From Corynebacterium sp. (GTDB lineage Bacteria; Actinomycetota; Actinomycetes; Mycobacteriales; Mycobacteriaceae), in contig NZ_JALAGU010000019.1 in assembly GCF_022712275.1 (NCBI RefSeq), positions 1 to 32,705 on the forward strand: DNA of 32,705 nt, read 5' to 3'. This document shows, piece after piece, positions 15,470-23,461 of this stretch (within the stretch, counting starts at the first letter, position 1; each line of letters begins with the position of its first letter). Under the pieces are notes generated by a model. That model did no database searches, had not been told where the DNA came from, and was given only the letters and a program-made list of their open reading frames with translations. The position numbers and the translations under genes are program-made.

Positions 15470-17116
15470 CTACAGGTCGATCGAATCGATGATGCGGTAG
15501 CCGTAGCCCTGCTCGGCGAGGAAGCGCTGACGGTGGGCGGCATAGTCGGCGTCCAGTGTGTCACGGGTGACCACGGAGTAGAAATACGCCGCCGACCCGT
15601 CCGGCTTCGGACGCAGGATCCGTCCCAGCCGCTGCGCCTCCTCCTGACGTGAGCCGAAGGTGCCGGAGATCTGGACAGCCACCGACGCGCCCGGCAGGTC
15701 GATGGAGAAGTTCGCGACCTTCGACACGACGAGGACGCTGAGCTCACCGGCGCGGAAGGCGTCGAACAGCTCCTCGCGGCGCTTGTTCGGCGTCCTCCCG
15801 TCGATGACCGGGGCGTCCAGCTCTTCGCCGAGCTCCTCGAGCTGGTCGATGTAGGCGCCGATGACCAGTGCCGGCTCGCCGGCGTGCCTGGCCAGGATCT
15901 TGCGCACCACATCGGTCTTCACCGGCGAACACGCCGCCAGCCGGTACTTCTCGTTCTGCTCGGCGGTGGCGTAGATCATCCGGTCGTTGTCGCCGAGCTG
16001 GACGCGCACTTCGGTGCAGTCCGCCGGGGCGATGAAGCCCTGCGACTCGATGTCCTTCCACGGTGCGTCGTAACGCTTCGGGCCGATGAGGCTGAAGACG
16101 TCGTCCTCCCGGCCGTCCTCGCGCACCAGGGTGGCGGTGAGCCCCAGCCGACGCCGCGACTGCAGGTCACTGGTCATCCGGAACACCGGCGCGGGCAGCA
16201 GGTGCACCTCGTCGTAGATGATGAGACCCCAGTCACGGGAGTCGAACAGTTCCAGCGCGCGGAACACACCCTTCGTCTTGCGGGTGACGACCTGGTACGT
16301 GGCGATGGTGACCGGGCGGATCTCCTTGCGCTCTCCGGAGTACTCGCCGATCTCGTCCTCGGTCAGCGACGTGCGGCGGATGAGTTCATCGCGCCACTGG
16401 CGTCCTGCGACGGTGTTGGTGACGAGGATCAACGTGGTCGTCTTCGACTTCGCCATCGCCGCGGCACCGACCATCGTCTTGCCTGCACCACAGGGCAGCA
16501 CGACCACACCGGAGCCGCCGGACCAGAACGATTCCGCGGCCATCTCCTGGTAGTCGCGCAGCTCCCACTGCTCGTGCTCGGTGGACAGCTCGACGGGGTG
16601 TGCCTCACCGTCGACGTAGCCGGCGAGGTCCTCGGCCGGCCAGCCGACCTTGATGAGTTCCTGCTTGATCCGGCCACGCTCGGAAGGGTGGACGATGACG
16701 GTGTCCGCGTCGATCTGCTCGCCGAGCATCGGCCGGATCTTCTTGTGCCGCCGGATCTCGGCGAGCACCGCGGGGTCCGAGGATTCCAGCACCAGGCCGT
16801 GCACCGGGGACGTCGCCAACGTCAGGCGGCCGTAGCGGTCCATGGTCTCGGCGATGTCGACGAGCAGGGGCTGCGGCACGGGGAACCGGGAGTAGGTCTC
16901 GAGGACGTGGACGACCTGTTCGGCGTCGTGCCCGGCGGCGCGGGCATTCCACAGTGCCAGCGGGGTGATGCGGTAGGTGTGGACGTGCTCGGGGGCACGC
17001 TCCAGCTCGGCGAACGGGGCCAGGGCGATACGCGCTTCGGCGGCGGCCGGGTGGTCGATCTCGAGCAGGACGGTCTTGTCGGACTGGACGATCAGTGGTC
17101 CGTCACCGATGGGCAC
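15470..17116 (-). CDS. xpb: XPB/Ssl2-type superfamily 2 DNA helicase
   Basis: The 548-residue protein is very close to mycobacterial XPB (Rv0861c). An N-terminal damage-recognition-like domain (about 1-180) precedes the two RecA-like domains. The Walker A motif PCGAGKT ends near residue 214 (Lys213), the DEVH box is at 302-305, and the motif VI QRLGRILRP is at about 495. XPB unwinds DNA 3' to 5' with ATP. In bacteria it is linked to nucleotide excision repair, partner nucleases being absent here. The start is GTG at 17116, with GAGGAG six bases upstream and the family N-terminus GDGPLIVQSDKTVLLE. It follows the helicase-associated gene by 41 bases. Confidence 0.95.
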   Translation of the reverse strand: MPIGDGPLIVQSDKTVLLEIDHPAAAEARIALAPFAELERAPEHVHTYRITPLALWNARAAGHDAEQVVHVLETYSRFPVPQPLLVDIAETMDRYGRLTLATSPVHGLVLESSDPAVLAEIRRHKKIRPMLGEQIDADTVIVHPSERGRIKQELIKVGWPAEDLAGYVDGEAHPVELSTEHEQWELRDYQEMAAESFWSGGSGVVVLPCGAGKTMVGAAAMAKSKTTTLILVTNTVAGRQWRDELIRRTSLTEDEIGEYSGERKEIRPVTIATYQVVTRKTKGVFRALELFDSRDWGLIIYDEVHLLPAPVFRMTSDLQSRRRLGLTATLVREDGREDDVFSLIGPKRYDAPWKDIESQGFIAPADCTEVRVQLGDNDRMIYATAEQNEKYRLAACSPVKTDVVRKILARHAGEPALVIGAYIDQLEELGEELDAPVIDGRTPNKRREELFDAFRAGELSVLVVSKVANFSIDLPGASVAVQISGTFGSRQEEAQRLGRILRPKPDGSAAYFYSVVTRDTLDADYAAHRQRFLAEQGYGYRIIDSIDL

Positions 17117-17157
17117 TGCGGACTCCTCATGGGCGGGGTGTGGTGAACCGGTCCATT

Positions 17158-19476
17158 CTAGACCGGCGCGGCGACCCAGGCGATGCGGTGCGGTTGGATC
17201 CGCAGCGAGACCCCGTCGGACTCGGTGACGCCGACGATGGACACCGGACTCATCGTCACCACCGAGATCCACTCCTGCACCGCCGACCCGTCGGCGTTGA
17301 CGTAGCTGATCTCCACCCGCGTCCCCCGGTCGTAGGCCGAGCGCAGCGTCGCCATGATCTGGTGCGGGTCGCGGACGGTCTCCACGTCGGGCAGGTCTGT
17401 GCCCTCCAGGTCCTCGGTGTCGGACGCGGCCTGCCGGGTGCGGCGCAGCCCCTCGACGCTCCCGGCGAGCTGGTCCTCGACCTCCTCACGCGTGACGGTA
17501 GGACGCCGCGGGTCGGGCACCAGTGACAGGACCGGGCCATGGGCCGTGGCGGCGGCGTCCCCGTCGACCCCGACCTGTACCCCGGCGTCCTCCAGCAGGT
17601 CGACGACGCGGGAGAGCTGCGTGCGACTGACCGCCACGGTCGGGGCGATGCGGCGCAGGGCGGCGTCGTGGACCTCCCCGTCGGACAGGGACGCCAGCGC
17701 GGTCAGCGCCGAGGTCAGCGTCGCCTCGTCAGGGGCGGTGAGGACGGTGGACGCCGTACCGGCCGTCAACGCACCGGTGGACCGGAAGGTGTCGTTGATG
17801 AGGTAGTCGAGGCCCTGGGGGATCTCCGGCGCCATGCCGGTGAGGAAACCCCGGACCCGGTCGGCGGTCTCACCGGCTGCCGCGGCGCGCTTGAGCGATT
17901 CCGGGGAGATGCGCCACACACTCGCCATACCGGTGGACTCCACGTCGGCGATCGCGCGCAGCATCGCCTCGTCGTCGGGGGCCAGCAGACCGGGGGCGAG
18001 GACGGTCAGGTCGGCCTGGATGATCAGCATGCTCACCGGGGCAGGCAGCACACCGGTCAGCGCGGTGGTCAGCGCGTCCGCCCGGGCGTCGGACGCCAGC
18101 GCGACCGCCGCGCTGGTAGGCTGCCCGTCGGCGCGCAGCCCCAGCGCCTCAGCCTCGCGGAGGACGCCGGCCACCGCCTCGGTCGGGGTCTTCGCCGCCA
18201 GGGAGGGACGCAGCCGCCACAGCTGGACCGCTGGATCCTGTGTGTCCTGCGTGCCACCGAGCACGGTCACCAGTTCCGCGGTGAGTTCGCGCAGTGCGGC
18301 GGTGGCGGGGTGGTCGAGGCTGTCCTGGAGCAGGTGGGCGCCGGTCTCCGCCATCTCCCACGGGGAGTGCGGGCTCGTCGACCAGCCGGACAGCAGCAGC
18401 GCCCACCGCCGGGCCATACCCGCAGCCAGGAACTCCGCGCCACGGTCGGTGAGCCCCCACACCTCCCCGCCGGGCCCGGCGGTGTCGACCTCGGGGGCGG
18501 GGACGGGCAGACCGGGGCCGATGAGGTCGGCGTGGCGGCACAGCAGCAGTGTGCCGGTGACCTCGTCGATGGTGGTGTCGGTGGCCTTGGCGACACGGGT
18601 GATCTCACGGACACCGACTCCGCCGCCGCCCAGCGGGCGCAACGGTGCGGTGCCGAGGAGAGTGAGAAGTTCCGTGATCTGCCGCAGCGTCTCCACGGCC
18701 CGGGCGACACCCGACCCGTCGGCACGGTCGGTCGCCGGGACAGGGTCGGGCGAGGTGAAGTCGCCACCGGGGGCCGGGGTCACCCGGCCGGCGATGACGG
18801 CACCGACACGCGGGGACAGGCGCGCGGTCTCGGCGTCCACCCGGTCGAGCAGGCCGGCGGCGATCATCCGGGCCAGCGGACGCTCCGGGTCGTCGAGGGA
18901 CGCCGAATGCCCGATCCCGCCGGCGGTGGCGAGAGTGTCGAGCAGTCGACGCTGCCGGTCGGGGAGTTCGGCGAGGACGCCGGGGAGACGGTCGGTGGGG
19001 ACCGGACAGCGGTAGCCGTCGACCAGTGCCCAGGGCAGGTCGGTGGTGCCGGTGAAGAAGCCCTGCAGGTCGCCGGGGACGGCGACGGGGAAGGGGTCTG
19101 ACCGGTCGCCCTCGACGGCGCTGTTGATGTGCAGACCGGGGCCGTAGGCCAGCCCGCGGTGTGCCAGGGAGCGCAGCACTTCCGGGATCTCCGCGGTTCC
19201 CGGACGACCGGGTGCAGGCGTCCCCGCCTCGTCGAAGAGAAAGGTCAGCGCATCAGTGAGGGAGGCGGCGTCCACTGGATGATGGGCGGCCCCGGCATGG
19301 GCCAGCCCATGGAGGACGGCCAGCGAGCGGGCGTCGAGCTGACGCAGTGCGGCGACATCGGCGGTGAACGTCCGGCCGTGGAAGGCGCGCATACGCCACA
19401 GCAGATCCACGAGGGTGGCGTCGTCATGGGCGGTGAGCCAGTCACCGTAGGACGGGAACGGTGTGTTGTCGGGCAT
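17158..19476 (-). CDS. Helicase-associated winged-helix protein (Rv0862c-like)
   Basis: The 772-residue protein corresponds in size and position to mycobacterial Rv0862c, the gene before XPB. Its C-terminal ~150 residues carry the helicase C-terminal/XPB-N-like domain with VEISYVNADGS and a WYL-like sheet ending SLRIQPHRIAWVA. The middle holds several winged-helix-like stretches rich in Ala and Leu. No ATPase motif is present, so it is not itself a helicase. An accessory role with XPB is inferred from the operon. I start at MPDNTPFPSYGDWL because a -10 TAAAAT lies just upstream, and the longer frame would contain it. Confidence 0.85.
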   Translation of the reverse strand: MPDNTPFPSYGDWLTAHDDATLVDLLWRMRAFHGRTFTADVAALRQLDARSLAVLHGLAHAGAAHHPVDAASLTDALTFLFDEAGTPAPGRPGTAEIPEVLRSLAHRGLAYGPGLHINSAVEGDRSDPFPVAVPGDLQGFFTGTTDLPWALVDGYRCPVPTDRLPGVLAELPDRQRRLLDTLATAGGIGHSASLDDPERPLARMIAAGLLDRVDAETARLSPRVGAVIAGRVTPAPGGDFTSPDPVPATDRADGSGVARAVETLRQITELLTLLGTAPLRPLGGGGVGVREITRVAKATDTTIDEVTGTLLLCRHADLIGPGLPVPAPEVDTAGPGGEVWGLTDRGAEFLAAGMARRWALLLSGWSTSPHSPWEMAETGAHLLQDSLDHPATAALRELTAELVTVLGGTQDTQDPAVQLWRLRPSLAAKTPTEAVAGVLREAEALGLRADGQPTSAAVALASDARADALTTALTGVLPAPVSMLIIQADLTVLAPGLLAPDDEAMLRAIADVESTGMASVWRISPESLKRAAAAGETADRVRGFLTGMAPEIPQGLDYLINDTFRSTGALTAGTASTVLTAPDEATLTSALTALASLSDGEVHDAALRRIAPTVAVSRTQLSRVVDLLEDAGVQVGVDGDAAATAHGPVLSLVPDPRRPTVTREEVEDQLAGSVEGLRRTRQAASDTEDLEGTDLPDVETVRDPHQIMATLRSAYDRGTRVEISYVNADGSAVQEWISVVTMSPVSIVGVTESDGVSLRIQPHRIAWVAAPV

Positions 19477-19492
19477 GATCCGGACAATTTTA
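19477..19492 (-). promoter_or_regulatory. -10 element of the XPB operon
   Basis: TAAAAT at 19492-19487 on the minus strand ends 10 bases before the ATG at 19476. Initiation 6-7 bases downstream would leave a leader of only about 3 bases and no ribosome binding site. Confidence 0.5.
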
Positions 19493-19577
19493 CCCGTACC
19501 TCCCACGGGGGTGGGCGCGGCATGTTGTTCAGGCGTCAGGTACTGCCGTGCCGGTCAGGTGTGGAATGATAGGTGAC

Positions 19578-19772
19578 ATGGCTGATGTTGAGAAGAAGCA
19601 CTACGTTGATCCGGGCTGGCCGCAGGATGTTCCCGAGGGACACCACGCCGTCACCGAACTCATTGCCGCCGACGCCGGTGCACTGAGTCCCTACGGTGAC
19701 CTGGAGTTCCCGGTCCCCGCCGAGACCCTGCACTACGTGCACCCGTTCACCGTGATCAACGGCGCGGAGTAG
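19578..19772 (+). CDS. Conserved 64-residue actinobacterial protein
   Basis: The protein starts MADVEKKHYVDPGWPQDVPE and ends TLHYVHPFTVINGAE. It has no signal peptide, membrane helix or cysteine. A small gene occupies the same place between the helicase-associated gene and rpf in C. glutamicum and M. tuberculosis (Rv0863), so it is a real gene of unknown function. The ATG at 19578 is preferred over an in-frame ATG at 19548 because AGGTGA precedes it and homologous starts resemble MADxE. It diverges from the XPB operon across about 100 bases. Confidence 0.8.
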   Translation: MADVEKKHYVDPGWPQDVPEGHHAVTELIAADAGALSPYGDLEFPVPAETLHYVHPFTVINGAE

Positions 19773-19783
19773 AACCTCCCCGT

Positions 19784-19807
19784 GCACCCGGTGACCCCGG
19801 GTGCTTT
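19784..19807 (+). terminator. Terminator of the 64-residue gene
   Basis: GCACCCGG (19784-19791) pairs with CCGGGTGC (19797-19804) around a 5-base loop and is followed by TTTCG. It lies 11 bases after the stop codon. The U tract is short. Confidence 0.55.
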
Positions 19808-19856
19808 CGTGCGCCCATGTGCGCTCCGGTGGGCCGACGCCCTCCCGGGACGCCGA

Positions 19857-19894
19857 AGACGCCCCACGGAACAGTGATGTTCCGTGGGGCGTCT
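19857..19894. terminator. Long perfect hairpin between convergent genes
   Basis: Bases 19857-19872 pair perfectly with 19879-19894 (16 base pairs, or 17 if the A and T at the loop edge also pair). There is no T tract on either side. It sits between the plus-strand small gene and the minus-strand rpf1, about 50 bases past the rpf1 stop, and could end transcription from both sides. Confidence 0.6.
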
Positions 19895-19943
19895 GTGCAT
19901 TCCGCACGTACTGCCGCCCGGGGAGAGACCCCGGGTGGAAGTG

Positions 19944-20558
19944 CTAGAACTTCAGGGCGGTGGCGGCGGCGTTGAAGCCGTCGAGGGCAGCGCTGTACTG
20001 GTCGTTCAGGTCGTTGCGGTTCGCGTTGTAGGCGTCGGTGACCTCCTGCGGCACGGCGACACCGCGGGCGGCGGCCTCGTCGTTGAGCTGCTTCCAGACG
20101 GCGTCGATGGCGAGGACGTCCTCGGCGGAGTTGAGCTGCTCGACCTGGTTCTGGGAGGAGGCCGGAGCAGCGCTCGGGGCGGTGCGCTCCTCAGCAGCGG
20201 AGTTCAGACCCAGCTGGGAGGAGCAGGAGGGCCATGCGCCCCAGCCCTGGCCGGCGAGGACGCGCTCGCCGACGACGATCTGCTCTTCGCGGGAGGCCTG
20301 GTAGGCGTAGGGGGCGAACTCTTCTCCGCCGTAGCCGCTCCAGGTGCTCGGGGAGAACTGGAGACCACCGTGGAAGCCGTTGCCGGTGTTGATGGACCAG
20401 TCTCCGCCGGACTCACACTGTGCCAGGGCGTCCCAGTCAGAGTCGGGGGCGGCGGTGGCGGCCGGGGCCAGAGCGGCGCCCATGCCGGCGACGGCGATGC
20501 CGGCGACGGCGAGGCGCTTGGTGGAGGTCAGTCGGGTGCGGGTGTTGTGGCGTCCCAT
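19944..20558 (-). CDS. rpf1: Resuscitation-promoting factor Rpf1
   Basis: The 204-residue secreted muralytic protein has a Sec signal peptide (about 1-37, ending ATA before APDSDWD). The Rpf lysozyme-like domain follows (about 38-115: WDALAQCESGGDWSINTGNG, HGGLQFSPSTW). The catalytic Glu is E49, and Cys48 can pair with the Cys of WPSCSSQ. The C-terminal half (about 125-204) is an alanine-rich helical region ending FNAAATALKF. Rpf proteins cleave peptidoglycan and help dormant cells resume growth. Length and neighbour (cold-shock gene) match C. glutamicum rpf1. The start MGRHNTRTRL is chosen because it gives a normal signal peptide, with GGAAGGA upstream. Confidence 0.93.
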   Translation of the reverse strand: MGRHNTRTRLTSTKRLAVAGIAVAGMGAALAPAATAAPDSDWDALAQCESGGDWSINTGNGFHGGLQFSPSTWSGYGGEEFAPYAYQASREEQIVVGERVLAGQGWGAWPSCSSQLGLNSAAEERTAPSAAPASSQNQVEQLNSAEDVLAIDAVWKQLNDEAAARGVAVPQEVTDAYNANRNDLNDQYSAALDGFNAAATALKF

Positions 20559-20650
20559 GATGCGGTTCGTTCCTTCCGGTGCAGGGGGGTCGTTCCTGTG
20601 AGGTCTGACGCTGCCCTGCGGAGTCCGTTGATGTCTCTGTGGATAGTGCA

Positions 20651-20668
20651 AGCGGGGACGTCCCCGCT
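20651..20668. promoter_or_regulatory. 18-bp perfect palindrome in the rpf1 leader
   Basis: AGCGGGGACGTCCCCGCT reads the same on both strands (9+9). In RNA it gives a 7-base-pair GC stem with a 4-base loop. It lies about 93 bases before the rpf1 ATG, close to the expected 5' end of the message. It may be an operator or an mRNA-stabilising hairpin. Confidence 0.55.
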
Positions 20669-20681
20669 CGGTTCGTTGGAC

Positions 20682-20711
20682 AGCGTAACGGATAGGTCAC
20701 GGTTCAGTCAC
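20682..20711 (-). promoter_or_regulatory. rpf1 promoter with MtrA-like direct repeat
   Basis: GTCAC occurs twice on the plus strand, at 20696-20700 and 20707-20711, in register by 11 bases (one helical turn). The two 8-base units GGTCACGG and AGTCACGC with a 3-base spacer resemble the loose 19-base MtrA motif as I recall it. A -10-like TACGCT for rpf1 lies at 20687-20682 on the minus strand. Confidence 0.4.
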
Positions 20712-20891
20712 GCTGTTGGGCTGAAATGCCCTGATTTTCGGGGAGGACGCGACGTTTCGGAGATTGTCGTGACCAGAGCGTTCCCCGGCCGTCATCGGAC
20801 CGTGATCGAGGAAAAGTGCTGGTCAGTGCTTCCGTTATCGTTTTGTGCCACAGCTGTTACCGTATTGTGATTTATTGGGACCTGGCGGGAG

Positions 20892-20907
20892 TGTGGTATT
20901 CGTCACA
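20892..20907. promoter_or_regulatory. GlxR (CRP-type) binding site
   Basis: TGTGG-TATTCG-TCACA matches the GlxR/CRP consensus TGTGA-N6-TCACA with one mismatch, and the flanks extend the symmetry to GTGTG...CACAC. Its centre is about 70 bases before the start site predicted from the -10 at 20958-20963, a distance used in CRP-type activation of the cold-shock gene. It could also act on rpf1. Confidence 0.6.
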
Positions 20908-20957
20908 CAGGGGCGACGCTGGGACTGTGGTGACGGCTGTGAATGTTGATATTGGGG

Positions 20958-20963
20958 TAATGT
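20958..20963 (+). promoter_or_regulatory. Possible -10 of the cold-shock gene
   Basis: TAATGT fits TANNNT and would give a leader of about 50 bases before the ATG at 21021. No good -35 is visible. Apart from the sites listed separately, the 462-base rpf1-csp gap shows no gene. Confidence 0.35.
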
Positions 20964-21020
20964 CGTCTCTTCCGCTGTCGAGACCCGGTGGCGGAACGGA
21001 ACAGAGAGTATGGAGGACAC

Positions 21021-21410
21021 ATGCCGACCGGCAAGGTGAAGTGGTTCGACGCCGACAAGGGCTTCGGATTCGTGTCTAACCCCGGCTATGACGACGTCCA
21101 CGTGGGACGCCAGGCCCTTCCGGAGGGGGTGACTGAGCTCGTCCCCGGCCAGCGCGTCGAGTACGACGTGGCCACCGGCCTGCGGGGGAAGGCCCCTGAG
21201 GCCCTGCGAGTCACGGTCCTGGACCAGGGGCCGCGGCGTGCCGCACACAAGTACACCCCCGAGAAACTGCACGGCCTGGTGCAGGACACTGTCTCGCTGC
21301 TGGAGAACCGGGTCCAGCCCCTCCTGGAGTCCGGCAGGCGTCCGGGACGCAGGGAAGGCCACCAGGTCGCCGAGATTCTGCGGACCATCGCCCGCGAACT
21401 CGACGCCTGA
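21021..21410 (+). CDS. cspB: CspB-type cold-shock domain protein with C-terminal extension
   Basis: The 129-residue protein begins with a cold-shock domain (about 1-65: PTGKVKWFDADKGFGFV). RNP1 (KGFGFV) is intact. RNP2 is unusual: the normal VFVHFSAI reads VHVGRQAL, so an RNA-stacking aromatic is missing. The last ~60 residues (EKLHGLVQDTVSLLENRVQP and VAEILRTIARELDA) are predicted helical and are not found in short Csp proteins. This form matches the longer actinobacterial type next to rpf (M. tuberculosis CspB, C. glutamicum cg0938-like). GGAGGA precedes the ATG. The stop is only 13 bases from the convergent DUF2771-like gene. Confidence 0.88.
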   Translation: MPTGKVKWFDADKGFGFVSNPGYDDVHVGRQALPEGVTELVPGQRVEYDVATGLRGKAPEALRVTVLDQGPRRAAHKYTPEKLHGLVQDTVSLLENRVQPLLESGRRPGRREGHQVAEILRTIARELDA

Positions 21411-21423
21411 CCCCCGCCCCGGC

Positions 21424-22011
21424 TCACTCCTTCGGCGCGATGGACCAGACAGCGACGACGGGCTCTTCCTCGTCGCCGGAGTCGTCGATGAGGACACTCT
21501 GGATCTCCAGGCCGATGAGACGCGGGTGGTTTCCGTCGTCGTCGGTCATGCTCGACGACCCCTCGATGGTGACCTCCTTCGCCTCATTGGCGGCGTAGCT
21601 GTTGCTGGAGTTCGCGCCGTCGTCGTCGTAGAACTGCAGCAGGGTCCAGTCGTGGTCGTAGACGTCGGAGGGCAGCTTGAGGGTGATCTCGCCGTCCGCG
21701 GGGATATCGACGGTGGCGGGATCCTCGTCGTTGGTCCTCGCTTCACCGTCGGCCCAGATCGACCAGGGGGCGAGTTCGGTCTCCTCGCCGTCGGCGGTCA
21801 CGGCGGTGACCCGCAGGTCGGCCGGGTTCGTTCCACCCCGGGAGTCCATGTACTTCTGTACCCCCAGCACCGCGCCGGCGACGACAGCCACCAGCACCAC
21901 GACACCCAGGAACATGAGGAGCTGCTTGCGCTGGGCGGCCTTGCGTCGCTGCTTCTTGGTGAGCTTCGGGGCCTTGGAAGGCTCGGCGGACTCAGTGGAC
22001 TCGTCCGACAT
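21424..22011 (-). CDS. Membrane-anchored DUF2771-like protein
   Basis: The 195-residue protein has a Lys/Arg-rich cytoplasmic N-terminus (KLTKKQRRKAAQRKQ), one membrane helix (about 31-51, LLMFLGVVVLVAVVAGAVLG) and an acidic extracytoplasmic domain with EITLKLPSDVYDHDWTLLQF and a C-terminal VWSIAPKE. A protein of this design (I believe DUF2771) lies beside an MFS transporter in mycobacteria (Rv0875c-Rv0876c). Function unknown. It starts 25 bases after the MFS gene and is the third gene of that operon. The ATG at 22011 is chosen because the longer frame overlaps the MFS coding region. Confidence 0.8.
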   Translation of the reverse strand: MSDESTESAEPSKAPKLTKKQRRKAAQRKQLLMFLGVVVLVAVVAGAVLGVQKYMDSRGGTNPADLRVTAVTADGEETELAPWSIWADGEARTNDEDPATVDIPADGEITLKLPSDVYDHDWTLLQFYDDDGANSSNSYAANEAKEVTIEGSSSMTDDDGNHPRLIGLEIQSVLIDDSGDEEEPVVAVWSIAPKE

Positions 22012-22036
22012 AGGGACCTGCTTTCGCTCGGCGGGG

Positions 22037-23461
22037 TCAGGACCGTGACCGCGCCCGGCCGATGAGGGAACCCACACCGAGACCGCGGGACGCAAGGATC
22101 ACATTGACGAAGAACACTGTACCGGTGGCGGCCAGGACGGCCATACCGACGGTGAGCTCGGTCGGCAGCAGCAGGCCCAGTGTCCCGCCGAGCACCCAGG
22201 ACAGCTGGAGTATCGTCTCGGACAGTCCGAAGGCGGAGGCCTGCGCCGACTGGTCAAGACCGGACTGGATCGTCGCGTCGAGACAGGACTTCGAGATCGC
22301 GGATCCCAGTGAGAGCACCAGTGTCGCGACCGCCGCGGTGGGTACACCGTCGAACACGGCGGCGACGATCACCGTCGCCAGGGAAATGACGGCCAGCATG
22401 ATGACGGTGAACCGGGGCCGGGCGAACTTCACCCGCGAGCCCACCGTGTTGCCCAGGAAGGTGCCCACACCGCCGGCTGCGCCGACGACACCGAGCAACG
22501 CCAGCTGTTCGGTCCCCGACAGCGTGTGGGAGGACTTCGCCACGAAGGCGACGTAGATCGTCATGAACCCGGTGCCGAGCCGTTGCATCGCGGTGCCCCA
22601 CATCGCGGTCCGGGTGGCGTCGGGGAAGCGCACGGACATCGACTGCCGCCACTGCCCGAGGAACGACGAGGACCCGGCGGACCCGGCGGACCCGGCGGAC
22701 CCGGCGGACGCAGTGGGCGCCACGACAGTCGGAGCCTCCTCCCCGTCCGGCGCGCCCATTGCCGGACCGAGGTCATCGGTCGGGGCGAAGGGGTCGGCGA
22801 AGACCTCGTCACCACTGCTCTCCGCAGTCGAGGGGATGAGGCCGCACAGGTAGATGCCCGCCAGCGCGCACACCAGCAGCAACCAGAGCGCCTCCTTGGG
22901 GGAGAAGACGAAAGCCACTGCCGCCGCGGCGCCACCGACCACCATCGATCCCCCGACGTGCCCGGTGATCATCAGCCGCGCATTCGCCCGCACCAGGTCG
23001 AGGTTCTCCGGGGCGAGTCGCGGTGTCACCGAGGATTTCAGCACCCCGTAGGATTTCGACAGCACCAGCATCCCGAGTGCCGCCGGGTACAGCAGCCATG
23101 AGTCGAAGTTCTGCAGCAGCACTGCGGCGAGGATCACCCGGGCGGCGAAGGTCAGTGACATCGCGACGCGGCGTCCGGTCCGGATCCTGTCGAGCAACGG
23201 ACCGATCACCGGGGCCAGGACCGCGAAGGGGGCGATCGTCACCAGCAGGTAGGCGGCGACCGAGCCCTTGGACTCTCCGGTCGTCGCCGAGAAGAAGAGT
23301 GTTCCGGCCAGGGAGACGGCGAGCACGGCGTCCACCGCGAAGTTTGCGATGGTGGCGTACATCAGTGCCGTCAGCCCTGATTCGCGGGCCCCGTCGGCAC
23401 CGAGCATGCCGTAGACCTTCGCGGTGAGCCGGTGCGTCCGGCCCGGCCGGTCGGTGTTCAC
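22037..23461 (-). CDS. MFS transporter (Rv0876c-like)
   Basis: The 474-residue protein has about 12 hydrophobic helices, from TALMYATIANFAVDAVLAVS (about 31-50) to the last helix near residue 450. A central cytoplasmic loop (about 215-270) is unusually acidic, then Ala/Gly/Ser-rich (SAGSAGSAGSAGSSS), and is encoded by a 9-base tandem repeat. It resembles the conserved mycobacterial Rv0876c by position and form. The substrate is unknown. It starts with GTG overlapping the stop of the cyclotransferase-like lipoprotein gene by 4 bases (GTGA), so translation is coupled. The 25-base gap to the DUF2771-like gene completes a three-gene operon. Confidence 0.85.
   Translation of the reverse strand: MNTDRPGRTHRLTAKVYGMLGADGARESGLTALMYATIANFAVDAVLAVSLAGTLFFSATTGESKGSVAAYLLVTIAPFAVLAPVIGPLLDRIRTGRRVAMSLTFAARVILAAVLLQNFDSWLLYPAALGMLVLSKSYGVLKSSVTPRLAPENLDLVRANARLMITGHVGGSMVVGGAAAAVAFVFSPKEALWLLLVCALAGIYLCGLIPSTAESSGDEVFADPFAPTDDLGPAMGAPDGEEAPTVVAPTASAGSAGSAGSAGSSSFLGQWRQSMSVRFPDATRTAMWGTAMQRLGTGFMTIYVAFVAKSSHTLSGTEQLALLGVVGAAGGVGTFLGNTVGSRVKFARPRFTVIMLAVISLATVIVAAVFDGVPTAAVATLVLSLGSAISKSCLDATIQSGLDQSAQASAFGLSETILQLSWVLGGTLGLLLPTELTVGMAVLAATGTVFFVNVILASRGLGVGSLIGRARSRS
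22671..22706. repeat. 9-bp tandem repeat in the MFS central loop
   Basis: Four identical units of GACCCGGCG in tandem, followed by a diverged unit. They encode SAG repeats in the central cytoplasmic loop of the transporter. Unit gain or loss keeps the frame. Confidence 0.9.

Noticed and set aside
20559..20700. c-di-AMP (ydaO) riboswitch before rpf1
   Set aside because: Such riboswitches precede some actinobacterial rpf genes, but I could not find the conserved core in this short leader.
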